Shown here in pieces: positions 7,914-18,700 of a DNA stretch of 58,213 nucleotides. How positions within the stretch are numbered: position 1 is the stretch's first letter; every line of letters starts with the position of its first letter. The DNA comes from Bacteroidia bacterium 43-41 (GTDB lineage Bacteria; Bacteroidota; Bacteroidia; Bacteroidales; Dysgonomonadaceae): the NCBI GenBank assembly GCA_001898165.1, contig MKTD01000003.1:1-58213 (forward strand), given 5' to 3'. The translations under genes and the position numbers were made by a program. The notes below the pieces were generated by a model. That model was not told the origin of the DNA. It did no database searches and saw only the letters and a program-made list of their open reading frames with translations.

Positions 7914-9659
7914 ATGACAAAAGGAGTAGTAAAGGGTATCATTTCCAACCTGGTAATAGTGGAAGTAGATGGCCCTGTTGCGCAGAACGAAATTGCCTAT
8001 ATCAACCTTGATGGTACGAATCTGATGTCGGAAGTCATTAAGGTTATCGGGAAAAACGTGTATGTCCAGGTTTTTGAGAGCACGCGCGGACTCAAGGTTG
8101 GCGCCGGAGTGGAATTTCAGGGACATATGCTCGAGGTAGTGCTTGGCCCGGGTCTTCTTGAACGGAACCTGGACGGCCTGGAAAATGATCTGGACAAGAT
8201 GGAGGGTGTTTTTCTGAAGAGGGGACAATATACTTTTCCGCTCGACGGGGAAAAACTTTGGAATTTTAAGCCTGTAGCACAAGTTGGCGACATCGTTTCC
8301 GGAGGATCATGGCTGGGTGAGGTGGACGAAAATTTCCAGCCCCACAAAATTATGGTCCCTTTCGTGATGACCGATGAATACAAGGTAAAAAGTGTTGCGC
8401 CCGAAGGCGAGTACAACATTTATCATACCATCGCGATTGTTGAAGACAAAAACGGAACAGAGCACAAACTGAACATGATTCAGAAATGGCCCGTGAAAGT
8501 ACCGGTTACCCTGTACAAAGAAAAACCAAGGCCGTTTAAACTATTGGAGACCGGCGTAAGGACAATAGATACACTGAACCCGATTGTGGAAGGGGGAACC
8601 GGATTTATCCCCGGAGCTTTCGGAACCGGAAAAACAGTGCTGCAGCATGCCATTTCCAAACAAGCGGAAGCCGATATCGTTATCATTGCCGCGTGCGGCG
8701 AACGTGCCAACGAGGTAGTGGAGATTTTTACCGAATTCCCTGAACTCGACGATCCGCATACCGGACGAAAATTGATGGAACGGACCATTATCGTTGCAAA
8801 TACTTCCAACATGCCGGTTGCGGCGCGCGAAGCGTCGGTTTACACGGCTATGACTATTGGTGAATATTATCGTTCCATGGGTTTGAAAGTGTTGCTGATG
8901 GCCGACTCTACATCCCGTTGGGCGCAAGCGTTGCGCGAGATGAGCAACCGACTGGAAGAACTTCCCGGACCAGATGCCTTCCCGATGGACTTGTCGGCAA
9001 TCATTTCCAATTTCTACGGACGTGCAGGTCACGTTACGCTGAATAACGGCAGGGAAGGCTCCATCACTTTTATCGGAACCGTATCGCCCGCCGGCGGTAA
9101 CCTGAAAGAACCCGTTACCGAAAATACAAAGAAAGTAGCTCGTTGTTATTATGCGCTTGAGCAAGATCGTGCCGATAGAAAACGGTATCCGGCCATCAAT
9201 CCTATCGAATCTTATTCCAAATACATTGAATACCCCGAATTTGAGGAGTATATATCAAAAGAGATATCCGGTGACTGGACATTGAAAGTGAACGACATTA
9301 AAACCCGGTTGCTCAGGGGAAAGGAGATTGCCGAACAGATCAATATCCTTGGCGACGACGGCGTTCCGGTTGAATACCACATCACTTTCTGGAAATCGGA
9401 GTTGATCGATTTTGTTATTCTGCAACAAGACGCTTTCGACGAAATCGATTCGGTAACGCCGATCGACCGGCAGAAATATATTCTGGATATGGTGGTGGAT
9501 ATATGCCGTACTGAATTTAAATTTGATAATTTCAACCAGGTAGCGGAATACTTCAAGAAACTGATCAATGTATGCAGACAGATGAATTATTCGGAGTTCA
9601 AATCGGATGAATTCAACGATTATCGCGGGCAATTGGATGAATTGCTCAAAAATATTTAA
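7914..9659 (+). CDS. atpA: V-type ATP synthase subunit A (catalytic)
   Basis: A 581-residue catalytic subunit that hydrolyses or makes ATP in the peripheral V1 head. The P-loop is GAFGTGKT at residues 234-241; most relatives have Pro or Ala at the second position, so this reads as functional. Downstream are AACGERANEVVEIF with the catalytic Glu, and ADSTSRWAQALREMSNRLEELPG, the strongly conserved Walker-B side segment. An inserted non-homologous region before the P-loop marks it as A-type rather than F-type beta. The ATG is 38 bases after the DUF2764 stop. The B gene follows after three bases. Confidence 0.97.
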   Translation: MTKGVVKGIISNLVIVEVDGPVAQNEIAYINLDGTNLMSEVIKVIGKNVYVQVFESTRGLKVGAGVEFQGHMLEVVLGPGLLERNLDGLENDLDKMEGVFLKRGQYTFPLDGEKLWNFKPVAQVGDIVSGGSWLGEVDENFQPHKIMVPFVMTDEYKVKSVAPEGEYNIYHTIAIVEDKNGTEHKLNMIQKWPVKVPVTLYKEKPRPFKLLETGVRTIDTLNPIVEGGTGFIPGAFGTGKTVLQHAISKQAEADIVIIAACGERANEVVEIFTEFPELDDPHTGRKLMERTIIVANTSNMPVAAREASVYTAMTIGEYYRSMGLKVLLMADSTSRWAQALREMSNRLEELPGPDAFPMDLSAIISNFYGRAGHVTLNNGREGSITFIGTVSPAGGNLKEPVTENTKKVARCYYALEQDRADRKRYPAINPIESYSKYIEYPEFEEYISKEISGDWTLKVNDIKTRLLRGKEIAEQINILGDDGVPVEYHITFWKSELIDFVILQQDAFDEIDSVTPIDRQKYILDMVVDICRTEFKFDNFNQVAEYFKKLINVCRQMNYSEFKSDEFNDYRGQLDELLKNI

Positions 9660-9662
9660 ATT

Positions 9663-10979
9663 ATGGCTAAAGCATTTCAAAAAATATATACAAAGATCAC
9701 ACAGATCACAAAAGCTACGTGTTCCGTAAAAGCTACAGATGTGGGTTACGATGAACTGGCAACGGTTGACGGGCGACTGGCCCAGGTGGTAAAAATCATT
9801 AACGACGAGGTTACCCTGCAGATTTTTGAAGGAACGGAAGGAATCCCTACCAACGCTGAAGTGGTTTTTCTCGGAAAAGCGCCTTCGCTGAAAGTGAGTG
9901 ACCAGCTTGCCGGACGTTTCTTTAACGCTTATGGCGACCCCATTGACGGGGGCCCCGTTCCCGAAGGAGAAGAGCGGCAGATTGGCGGGCCATCGGTAAA
10001 TCCGGTGAGAAGAAAACAGCCGTCGGAACTCATTGCTACGGGTATCTCGGGCATAGACCTGAACAACACGCTTGTATCGGGACAGAAAATTCCCTTTTTT
10101 GCCGATCCGGATCAACCTTTCAATCAGGTAATGGCAACGGTAGCACTTCGCGCAAAAGCCGATAAAATTATTCTCGGCGGGATGGGGATGACCAACGACG
10201 ACTACCTGTATTATAAGAATGTGTTCAGCAACGCCGGAGCACTCGACCGTATCATCAGCTTTATGAACACGACGGAAAATCCTGCCGTTGAACGATTGCT
10301 TGTTCCCGATATGGCGCTGACCGCCGCTGAATATTTTGCCGTGGATAAAAACGAACAGGTGCTGGTACTCCTGTCGGATATGACCTCATACGCCGACGCG
10401 TTATCCATCGTGTCTAACCGTATGGACCAGATTCCGTCAAAAGATTCAATGCCCGGTTCGTTGTATTCCGACCTGGCGAAAGTTTATGAGAAAGCTGCTC
10501 AGTTCCCCGATGGCGGATCCATCACCATCATTGCCGTTACAACACTTTCGGGTGGCGACATCACACACGCCGTTCCCGATAATACCGGATACATTACCGA
10601 AGGGCAGTTGTTCCTCCGCCGGGATAGCGATGTGGGTAAAGTTATTGTTGATCCCTTCCGTTCGCTTTCGCGTTTGAAACAGCTGGTTCAAGGCAAGAAA
10701 ACGCGTGAAGATCATCCGCAGGTGATGAACGCTGCCGTACGCTTATATGCCGATGCTGCCAATGCGAAAACCAAACTCGAAAACGGCTTCGACCTTACCG
10801 ATTACGACCAGCGTGCATTGTCGTTCGCCAAGGATTATTCGGAGTACCTTCTTGCGATTGACGTAAACCTCGACACCGTTGAAATGCTGGATACAACGTG
10901 GGCGTTGTTATCGAAACATTTCAGGCCACAAGAGGTGAACATGAAGCGGGAAATGGTGGACAAGTACTGGAAAAATTAA
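9663..10979 (+). CDS. atpB: V-type ATP synthase subunit B (regulatory)
   Basis: A 438-residue non-catalytic subunit that alternates with A in the A3B3 head. It begins with the beta-barrel (residues about 20-85) and has no P-loop, as expected for B. Recognisable parts are FFNAYGDPIDGGP, GISGIDLNNTLVSGQKIPFF, LLSDMTSYADALSIVSNRMDQIPSKDSMPG and the YITEGQLFLRR segment that contacts nucleotide. It is separated by three bases from A and by two from D, so the genes are almost certainly co-transcribed and translationally linked. Confidence 0.97.
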   Translation: MAKAFQKIYTKITQITKATCSVKATDVGYDELATVDGRLAQVVKIINDEVTLQIFEGTEGIPTNAEVVFLGKAPSLKVSDQLAGRFFNAYGDPIDGGPVPEGEERQIGGPSVNPVRRKQPSELIATGISGIDLNNTLVSGQKIPFFADPDQPFNQVMATVALRAKADKIILGGMGMTNDDYLYYKNVFSNAGALDRIISFMNTTENPAVERLLVPDMALTAAEYFAVDKNEQVLVLLSDMTSYADALSIVSNRMDQIPSKDSMPGSLYSDLAKVYEKAAQFPDGGSITIIAVTTLSGGDITHAVPDNTGYITEGQLFLRRDSDVGKVIVDPFRSLSRLKQLVQGKKTREDHPQVMNAAVRLYADAANAKTKLENGFDLTDYDQRALSFAKDYSEYLLAIDVNLDTVEMLDTTWALLSKHFRPQEVNMKREMVDKYWKN

Positions 10980-10981
10980 AA

Positions 10982-11596
10982 ATGGCTATAAAATTTCAAT
11001 ACAACAAAACGTCACGCCAGCAGTTGGAAAAACAGCTGAAAATACGCGAGCGTGCACTTCCTACGTTGCAAAACAAGGAAACGGCATTACGTATGGAGGT
11101 GAAAAGGGCAAAGAATGAAATTGATGAACTGGAAGAAGAACTTGAAAAACAGATCCGCTCTTACGAAAAAATGGTGGGAATGTGGCTCGAGTTCGATGCG
11201 GATCTTCTCCGTGTAAAAGATGTTCATTTCTCTAAAAAGAAAATAGCCGGCGTTTTGATCCCGATACTCGATAAGGTGGATTTCGAAACAAAACCGTTCA
11301 GTGTCTTTAATCGTCCGAAATGGTACTTAGACGGTGTTAGAACGCTCGAAACACTTGCCGAGATCGGAATACGGAGGGATTTTCACGAATTGAGGATTCA
11401 GCGCCTGGATTACGCCAGAAAAAAAACCACTCAAAAAGTAAATCTTTTCGAGAAAGTTCAGATACCCGGTTATCAAGATGCCATTCTGAAAATAAAACGA
11501 TACCTCGAAGACGAAGAGAATCTTTCCAAGTCGTCGCAGAAGATTATGCGCGCTCACATAGAGAAAAAGAAGGAAGAGGAGGACAGCGTATGGTAG
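10982..11596 (+). CDS. atpD: V-type ATP synthase subunit D (central rotor shaft)
   Basis: A 204-residue protein that forms the antiparallel coiled-coil axle inside the A3B3 head. The start MAIKFQYNKTSRQQLEKQLKIRERALPTLQNKETAL at 10982 is typical; an in-frame ATG at 10898 lies within atpB and is not used. The two long helices (residues about 5-75 and 130-200) are visible as charged heptads. It overlaps the start of the I subunit gene by seven bases (stop 11594-11596), which suggests translational coupling. Confidence 0.93.
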   Translation: MAIKFQYNKTSRQQLEKQLKIRERALPTLQNKETALRMEVKRAKNEIDELEEELEKQIRSYEKMVGMWLEFDADLLRVKDVHFSKKKIAGVLIPILDKVDFETKPFSVFNRPKWYLDGVRTLETLAEIGIRRDFHELRIQRLDYARKKTTQKVNLFEKVQIPGYQDAILKIKRYLEDEENLSKSSQKIMRAHIEKKKEEEDSVW

Positions 11597-13407
11597 CAAA
11601 AATGAAAAAATTCACCTTCCTTGCTTACTACGGGGATTACGACGCGTTCCTTCATGAATTGCGCGATTTGGGGCTTATTCATGTAGCTGCATCGGATCGG
11701 GCGGTAGAAGATAACGGACAACCGGATGAGCTCTTGTTAAAGTTGAAACAATTGTGTGAGGCGCAGAAGATATTGAACAGGCAGATCGATAAGAAATCAG
11801 AGGCCCCGCTAAACAAACCCGATATCGAACGGGGTGAGAAAATTCCCCGCGAAATTGAACTTGTCCAAAATGAGAAAGCATTGTTGAGTCAGCAATTGCA
11901 GGTGAGCATAAAAGAACGCGATATGCTGCGGCCCTGGGGAAATTTCGATCCTGAAAATATTGAACGATTGAGAAGAGCAGGATATGAATTAGAGTTCTTC
12001 ATCGTTCCCGATAACCAGTATAATCCTGAATGGGAAGCAATCTATGATGCGGTGATTGTGAAACGGGAAACGTCCAAGACTTATTTTGTTACTCTTACGA
12101 AAACCGGGAAAGTGGCAGATGAATTGAATCTGGAAACGGTGAAAATCCCCGGAATATCGCTTACGCAATTGGACGAACTTATTGTGTCGTTGCGCGAAAA
12201 AGTTTGTGCCCAGGACCAAAAGTTGAAAGAACTTGCGGCAGATCTGCCTTCGCTGGAAGCAGCAATAAAAGATTCCGAACGAAAAATTAACTATACTAAA
12301 GTCCGCCAAAGCGCCACTCCGCTGGCCGACGATAAGTTAATGCTGCTGCAAGGCTGGGCACCGGCGGACAATCAACAGGAAATTTCGGATTACCTGGAAT
12401 CGAAAGCGGTATATTTCGACGTTTCCGACCCTACTCCTGAGGACGAGGTACCAATCAAGTTTAAAAACAACAAATTCGCACGGCTTTTCGAACCGATTGC
12501 CGAGCTGTATATGCTTCCAAAGTACACCGAGATTGACCTTACTCCTTATTTCGCACCGTTTTACATGGTGTTCTTCGGGCTCTCGCTCGGCGATATAGGA
12601 TACGGAGCTTTTCTTTTGACGGCAGCCACATTGGCAAAAATAATTCAGAAGAGCAAATTGGGCAGCACCATGAAAGCTATCCTGTCGCTGGTACAAGTGT
12701 TGGGTGCATCCACTATGGTAGTGGGTTTGCTGACAGGCGGTTTCTTTGGGTTTGACCTATACAGCCTCAATTGGCCTGTTGCACAGGCATTGAAGGAGAA
12801 GGTCTTTTTCGACAACAACCAGATGTTCATGTTGTCGCTCGTGCTCGGTGTTGTTCAGGTTTTGTTCGGTATGTGCATGAAAGTTTTCAATCGCATCAAA
12901 CAACAAGGCTTTAAATATTCCCTATCCACCATCGGATGGATTGTACTGTTGGTGAGCTTTATTGTTTCGATGCTGTTGCCGAACGTGTTGCCGATGTTTG
13001 GAACCGCTCACCTTATCGTGCTTACCCCGGCAGCTTTGCTCATTTACTTCTACAATTCTCCGGGCAAGAATCCGTTTTTGAACCTGGGTATTGGTGTGTG
13101 GGACACCTATAACATGGCGACCGGGTTACTGGGCGACGTGTTGTCTTACGTCCGGCTGTTTGCCCTGGGATTATCGGGAGGGATTCTGGCAAGTGTATTC
13201 AATAGCCTGGCAGCAGGCATGAGCCCCGATAACGCTATCGGCAAACCCATCGTTTATCTGCTGATATTCCTTATCGGTCACGCTATCAATATCTTTATGA
13301 ACGTGTTGGGGGCTATTGTGCATCCCGTACGTCTTACATTTGTCGAATTTTACAAGAATTCGGAATTCGAAGGAGGGGGAAAGAAATATAATCCGTTTAG
13401 GAATTAA
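11590..13407 (+). CDS. atpI: V-type ATP synthase subunit I (membrane stator)
   Basis: A 605-residue protein, the a-subunit equivalent that conducts ions past the ring. Residues 1-320 are a soluble, coiled-coil-rich arm (NEKALLSQQLQVSIKERD, KVCAQDQKLKELAADL). Residues 330-590 hold about seven membrane helices starting at YFAPFYMVFFGLSLGDIGYG. The conserved Arg of LSYVRLFALGLSGG is near residue 522 and should face the Glu of subunit K. The protein ends in HPVRLTFVEFYKNSEFEGGGKKYNPF, the family signature. An alternative start at 11602 (MKKFTF) would shorten it by four residues. It overlaps atpD by seven bases. Confidence 0.95.
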   Translation: MVAKMKKFTFLAYYGDYDAFLHELRDLGLIHVAASDRAVEDNGQPDELLLKLKQLCEAQKILNRQIDKKSEAPLNKPDIERGEKIPREIELVQNEKALLSQQLQVSIKERDMLRPWGNFDPENIERLRRAGYELEFFIVPDNQYNPEWEAIYDAVIVKRETSKTYFVTLTKTGKVADELNLETVKIPGISLTQLDELIVSLREKVCAQDQKLKELAADLPSLEAAIKDSERKINYTKVRQSATPLADDKLMLLQGWAPADNQQEISDYLESKAVYFDVSDPTPEDEVPIKFKNNKFARLFEPIAELYMLPKYTEIDLTPYFAPFYMVFFGLSLGDIGYGAFLLTAATLAKIIQKSKLGSTMKAILSLVQVLGASTMVVGLLTGGFFGFDLYSLNWPVAQALKEKVFFDNNQMFMLSLVLGVVQVLFGMCMKVFNRIKQQGFKYSLSTIGWIVLLVSFIVSMLLPNVLPMFGTAHLIVLTPAALLIYFYNSPGKNPFLNLGIGVWDTYNMATGLLGDVLSYVRLFALGLSGGILASVFNSLAAGMSPDNAIGKPIVYLLIFLIGHAINIFMNVLGAIVHPVRLTFVEFYKNSEFEGGGKKYNPFRN

Positions 13408-13467
13408 GAGTGAAAAATGAAGAACGAAGAATTAAAAGCGAAAAAATTAATACACACAATAATTTAA

Positions 13468-13941
<474 letters not shown>

Positions 13942-13965
13942 AAAAAATAAATACGTCTATTTCAC

Positions 13966-14004
13966 AAAGAGCCGTTCTTGTATGAAAGAATGGCTCTTTT
14001 ATTT
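13966..14004 (+). terminator. terminator of the V-ATPase operon
   Basis: A 14-base stem with one mismatched pair (AAAGAGCCGTTCTT at 13966-13979, complementary arm 13986-13999) with a five-base loop and a T-rich tail. It can also serve the convergent CDF gene on the other strand. Confidence 0.85.
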
Positions 14005-14014
14005 AAACAGTTTC

Positions 14015-14950
14015 TTAGGTGTCAAAATCGTAATCGTCGGAATAATTCAACCGGTCGATTTTAATATCGTTCAGCGACAAGGGATCGTCTATGGGTTCAA
14101 TGTGGGTGGTAACGTTAACAGTATGGTCGAACATGTTTTCGATACGCTGCTCTATGACTTCGGCACAGTCGTGGCCCTCCTTCACCGTCCAATTCCCCGG
14201 GACAAGCAAATGAACCGATATGAATTTCCGGTATCCGGCCTGGCGTGTCAGCAACGAGTGAAAATCAATATTTTTTCTTTTCAATGAATTTAAGTAATCC
14301 GTAATCTGTTTGATCTCTTCCTGAGGAATGGAGGCATCCATCAGTCCGCTTGCCGACCTGCTGATGAGCCTGTATCCCGTGTAAACAATATTCAGTGCAA
14401 CGACAATAGCGATGATGGGGTCGAGTATCAGAAGTCCCGTGAATTTTACCACCAAAACACCCGCAATAACCCCTACTGAAGTCCACACGTCGGTCATCAG
14501 GTGTTTCCCGTCTGCTTCGAGCACTATTGATCGCTCTTTTTTCCCGTTTTGAATTAAAACAAGTCCTACAAACAGGTTCACTAACGACGCCCCAACGGAG
14601 AACAATGTACCGATACCCAGGTTTTCCAGCGGTTGCGGATTAATGATCCGTGGGATTGACGTATAAATAATGCTGAAGGCCGCAATCAGGATAAGTGCGC
14701 CTTCTATGGCGCTTGAGAAATATTCGGCTTTGCCGTGGCCGTATTCGTGGCCTTCATCGGCAGGCTTCTCCGATATATTCAGTAAAATAAGAGCAATAAT
14801 TGCCGCAAAAAGATTCACAAGAGACTCCAGCGCATCGGAGAAAAATCCCATCGATCCGGTTTTTAAATAAGCTATAAACTTCAAACCAATGGTTACCACT
14901 GCTGCAGCAATGGACAAATACATAAACTTCTTGAGTGACCGGGTTTTCAT
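14015..14950 (-). CDS. cation diffusion facilitator (CDF) metal exporter
   Basis: A 311-residue inner-membrane protein that exports divalent metal (Zn2+, Fe2+, Mn2+ or similar) by proton exchange. The start at 14950 (MKTRSLKKFMYLSIAAAVVTIGLKF) is preferred over one nine codons upstream. Six membrane helices span residues about 10-205. The transport site is seen as SDALESLVNL in helix 2 and HEYGHGKAEYFSS before helix 3, with a second Asp/His pair in ADGKHLMTDVWTS (helix 5). The cytoplasmic domain (residues 215-300) ends in the MFDHTVNVTTHIEP strand. It is convergent with the ATPase operon and divergent from the copper locus. Confidence 0.93.
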   Translation of the reverse strand: MKTRSLKKFMYLSIAAAVVTIGLKFIAYLKTGSMGFFSDALESLVNLFAAIIALILLNISEKPADEGHEYGHGKAEYFSSAIEGALILIAAFSIIYTSIPRIINPQPLENLGIGTLFSVGASLVNLFVGLVLIQNGKKERSIVLEADGKHLMTDVWTSVGVIAGVLVVKFTGLLILDPIIAIVVALNIVYTGYRLISRSASGLMDASIPQEEIKQITDYLNSLKRKNIDFHSLLTRQAGYRKFISVHLLVPGNWTVKEGHDCAEVIEQRIENMFDHTVNVTTHIEPIDDPLSLNDIKIDRLNYSDDYDFDT

Positions 14951-15125
14951 TTTGTTTCTGTTTGAAAAGTGCCGCAAAGTTAATCAATTTAGGTTTTCTA
15001 AGCTAAGAGACTATTAAAGTTTATTTTATTCTTCCCCTATTTGCACATTTTTAAAATAAAACTTATTTTTGTCAACTTTCTTCTATAATTGTTGTTCATA
15101 TTGTAATTGAAGGGATTATATTCTA

Positions 15126-15584
15126 ATGAAAAGAGGAGTGGCTCTGTTTTTACTGAATGTTATGGCGCTGGTTGCCGTGCAACCGGCTATAGCGATGCAT
15201 TTTTGTGAAGGAAAGCTATATTCCTGGGGGTTGTTTGTTTGTGACGACGACACATCGTGCTGTCAGACGAAAGCGGCGAAACATTCCTGCTGTTCAACCT
15301 ACCCTTCGGAAAATCACGGTTCAGGTCTGAATAAAGCTCAGGATGAATGCTGTGATTTTGAAACCATTAGAGTCGCAATAGACGACTACCAGAAACAGAT
15401 TGAGGAGTTTAATCCGGATAGATCGTCCCTTTCATTCGAAAATATATGGATTGCATTGCATAATTCGCTTAAAGGGACCGTTTCTAAACCGGAAACCACT
15501 TTACTGCAAAACGACTTTCCGCCCGGAGGGCTTTTCCTGCAAGATGTAAGCATTCTCCATTACATCTGCATCTACCGCATTTGA
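15126..15584 (+). CDS. HYC_CC_PP-type Cys-rich secreted protein
   Basis: A 152-residue protein with a signal peptide (residues 1-23, cut after VQPAIA). The mature part begins MHFCEGKLYSWGLF and carries paired cysteines (DDTSCC, HSCCSTYP, DECCDFE). It fits the Bacteroidetes family named for H-Y/F-C, CC and PP motifs; FPPGGLF near the C-terminus is the PP part. These proteins sit beside copper or other metal efflux genes and may bind metal in the periplasm, but no activity is established. It stands alone with 147 bp before cusA and lies at the head of the copper locus. Confidence 0.75.
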   Translation: MKRGVALFLLNVMALVAVQPAIAMHFCEGKLYSWGLFVCDDDTSCCQTKAAKHSCCSTYPSENHGSGLNKAQDECCDFETIRVAIDDYQKQIEEFNPDRSSLSFENIWIALHNSLKGTVSKPETTLLQNDFPPGGLFLQDVSILHYICIYRI

Positions 15585-15634
15585 TTTTATAGATAGTCAA
15601 TACAGAACAGTTACGTCAGTTTTTTAGATTTAAA

Positions 15635-15691
15635 AATACCGACAGGTATTGAGAAACTGTTTAAATTTCTTACGAATTCAAAATAGTTTCT
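15635..15691. repeat. two small hairpins before cusA
   Basis: AATACC-GACA-GGTATT (15635-15650) is a perfect six-base hairpin. Next to it, AGAAACTGTTT (15652-15662) pairs imperfectly with AAAATAGTTTCT ending at 15691. The second belongs to the AGAAACxGTTT repeat family described at 52171. Confidence 0.5.
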
Positions 15692-15731
15692 TATAAACAA
15701 ACAGGTTGTTCAAAAATTGGATAAAATCATT

Positions 15732-18700
15732 ATGCTAAACAAGATAATCAGATATTTTCTTGATAATAAAGTAATTACCATTTTACTGCTTATTGCCATC
15801 GTTGTATGGGGTTTATCTACGGCCCCTTTCAACTGGCCGGGAGCTTTGTTGCCAAGGGACCCCGTTCCCGTAGATGCCATTCCGGATATCGGTGATAACC
15901 AGCAAATTGTTGCTACCGAATGGATGGGGCGCTCCCCAAAAGATATCCAGGAGCAAATTACGTACCCGCTGACAACATCCTTGATGGGGATTCCGGGGGT
16001 AAGAACCATCCGCAGCTCTTCCATGTTCGGGATGTCGTTTATTTATATCATTTTCGAAGATGATATTGAGTTTTACTGGAGCCGCTCACGGATTTTAGAA
16101 AAATTAAATTCTCTTCCTCAAGGGACGCTGCCCGCCGGCGTTCAACCGAGTTTGGGTCCCGATGCTACTGCTTTGGGGCAAATTTTCTGGTACACGCTCG
16201 AAGGGCGCAATGCGCAAACGGGTGAGCCTGCCGGCGGGTGGGATCCCGATGAACTGCGGACCATTCAGGATTTTCATGTACGTTATACGCTTTCGTCGGC
16301 CGAAGGGGTTTCGGAAGTAGCTTCAGTGGGCGGTTTTGTAAAGGAATACCAGGTTGAAATTGATCCTAACGCGATGCGTGCCTTCAATGTGTCGATCATG
16401 GATATTATGAACGCTGTTCAGAAAAGTAACCTGGATATTGGGGCGGAAACCATCGAAATAAACAAAGTGGAGTATCTTGTCAGGGGAATAGGCTACATTA
16501 AAAATATTTCCGATTTGGAAGAAGCCGTCGTTACCGTCCGGGACAATGTTCCCGTAAAAATCAAAGACGTGGCTTTTGTCAATATCGGCCCCGCAACACG
16601 CCGCGGCGGCTTGGACAAGGAGGGGGTGGAAGCTGTGGGAGGTGTTGTGGTGGCACGATACGGTTCCAATCCGCTTCACGTTATCGACAATGTAAAGGAG
16701 AAGATAAAAGAGATGGAAGCCGGATTGCCGCAAAAAACATTGGAAGACGGCACGGTTTCCAAGGTAACCGTGGTGCCTTTTTACGACAGGTCAGGTTTGA
16801 TCCAGGAGACAATCGGTACGCTGGAGAGCGATTTAACACACGAAATCCTCATCAGCATCATCGTGATCATCATCATCATTATCAACCTGAGAGCATCTGT
16901 TGTGATATCGAGTTTGCTTCCGATCACGGTGCTCGCAGCTTTTATCGTGATGCGCCTGATAAATGTCGATGCCAATATTGTGGCGCTCACAGGAATTGCC
17001 ATCGCCGTTGGTGTGATGGTGGATATCGGTGTCGTTTTCGTGGAAAATACCATTCAACATATGGAAAAACCCGAGAATAAAGGCATTACCAAAGGGAAAG
17101 CTTTTATCGATTTGATCCACAGGGCTGTGAGTGAAGTTTCCACTCCCACGATTGTGGCCATGCTTACCACCATTGTGAGTTTCTTACCGGTATTCTTTCT
17201 GGAAGCCCAGGAGGGTAAACTTTTTAAACCGCTGGCTTACACCAAGACCATCACGCTGGTTTCTGCGTTGATATTAGGGATGACGATCGTTCCAACACTA
17301 ACATACTATTTTTTCTCCATCCGGATTACCTCCGCGACAGTAAAAAAAGCACTCAATATCGTTCTGATTGCCGGGGGAATTATCCTTTTTGTCTTCACAG
17401 GAGTCGAGTTGGCGCTTGTTCTCCCTTTGTTCGGATTAAATAATCTATATTCCCACAAATGGAAAAATGAAAAAATCTCCATATACATCAGTGCAGGAAT
17501 TGCTACATTCTTGGCTGTCTCATACTTAACATCGGAGTGGCTTCCGATTGGCCCGCAAGAAGGATTTGTGTCCAATTTTCTGGTGGTGGCGGTCTGCATT
17601 GCATCAATACTTGGATTTTTCACGTTGCTGATTTCAAACTACGAACGGCTTATCCGGTGGTGTTTGGATAACCGGTGGAAATTTATGATGATACCGATTT
17701 CCACTTTGCTCCTGGGGGCAACCATCTGGTTGGGGTTTGACTCCACGTTCGGATTTATTGCGAAAGGGTTTGAAACGGCAGGTTGGAAAAAGTTCCGGCA
17801 AACAGCTGCCTGGCAAGCAGCCACCGATAAGTTCCCGGGGGTGGGGCAGGAATTTATGCCCAGCCTCAGCGAGGGTTCGTTCTTGCTGATGCCTACCAGT
17901 ATGCCGCATGCGGGTATTGAGCAGAACTTACAATACATCGAGGCGCTGGATAAGCGGATCCAGAATATTCCTGAAGTGGAGATGGCTGTCGGGAAATGGG
18001 GGCGCGTCAATTCAGCACTGGATCCGGCACCTGTGCAAATGTTTGAGAATGTGATAAATTATCGTCCCGAATTTATTTTGGATGAGAATGGCCGGCGGAT
18101 GCGGTTCAAAGTAAACCGTAAGGAGGAATATATCCTTAAAAACGGCTCTGTTTACAAGCCGAAGGAGGGGTTCCGCCTTATTCCGGCCGATAGCCTGATG
18201 CCTGACCGACGAGGCGATTATTTTCGTCAATGGAGGCCGCACATTAAAACTACGGACGATATCTGGCAGGAAATTGTAAACGTGACGCACTTGCCCGGAT
18301 TGACTTCGGCTCCCAAGCTACAACCCATCGAAGCCCGCCTGGTGATGCTTTCAACCGGGATGCGCGCCCCGATGGGAATAAAAGTTTCCGGGCCGGATCT
18401 GGAAACCATCGAAGAGGGGGGAAAAGCACTTGAGGCAGCATTGAAAGATGTCCCTTCCATTTTGCCCTCTACGGTTTTTTACGACCGGGCAGTGGGTGCG
18501 CCATATATCGAAATCAAACTCAACCGCCGGAATATGGCCCGTTACGGCATCACTATTGCCGATATGCAGGAAGTGATAAGCGCGGCAGTGGGCGGTATGC
18601 CCTTGACCACAACCGTTGAAGGGAGGGAGCGCTTTCCGGTGCGTTTGCGGTATCCCAGGGAATTGCGTGAAAACGTGGAAGACCTTTCCAACCTGATCAT

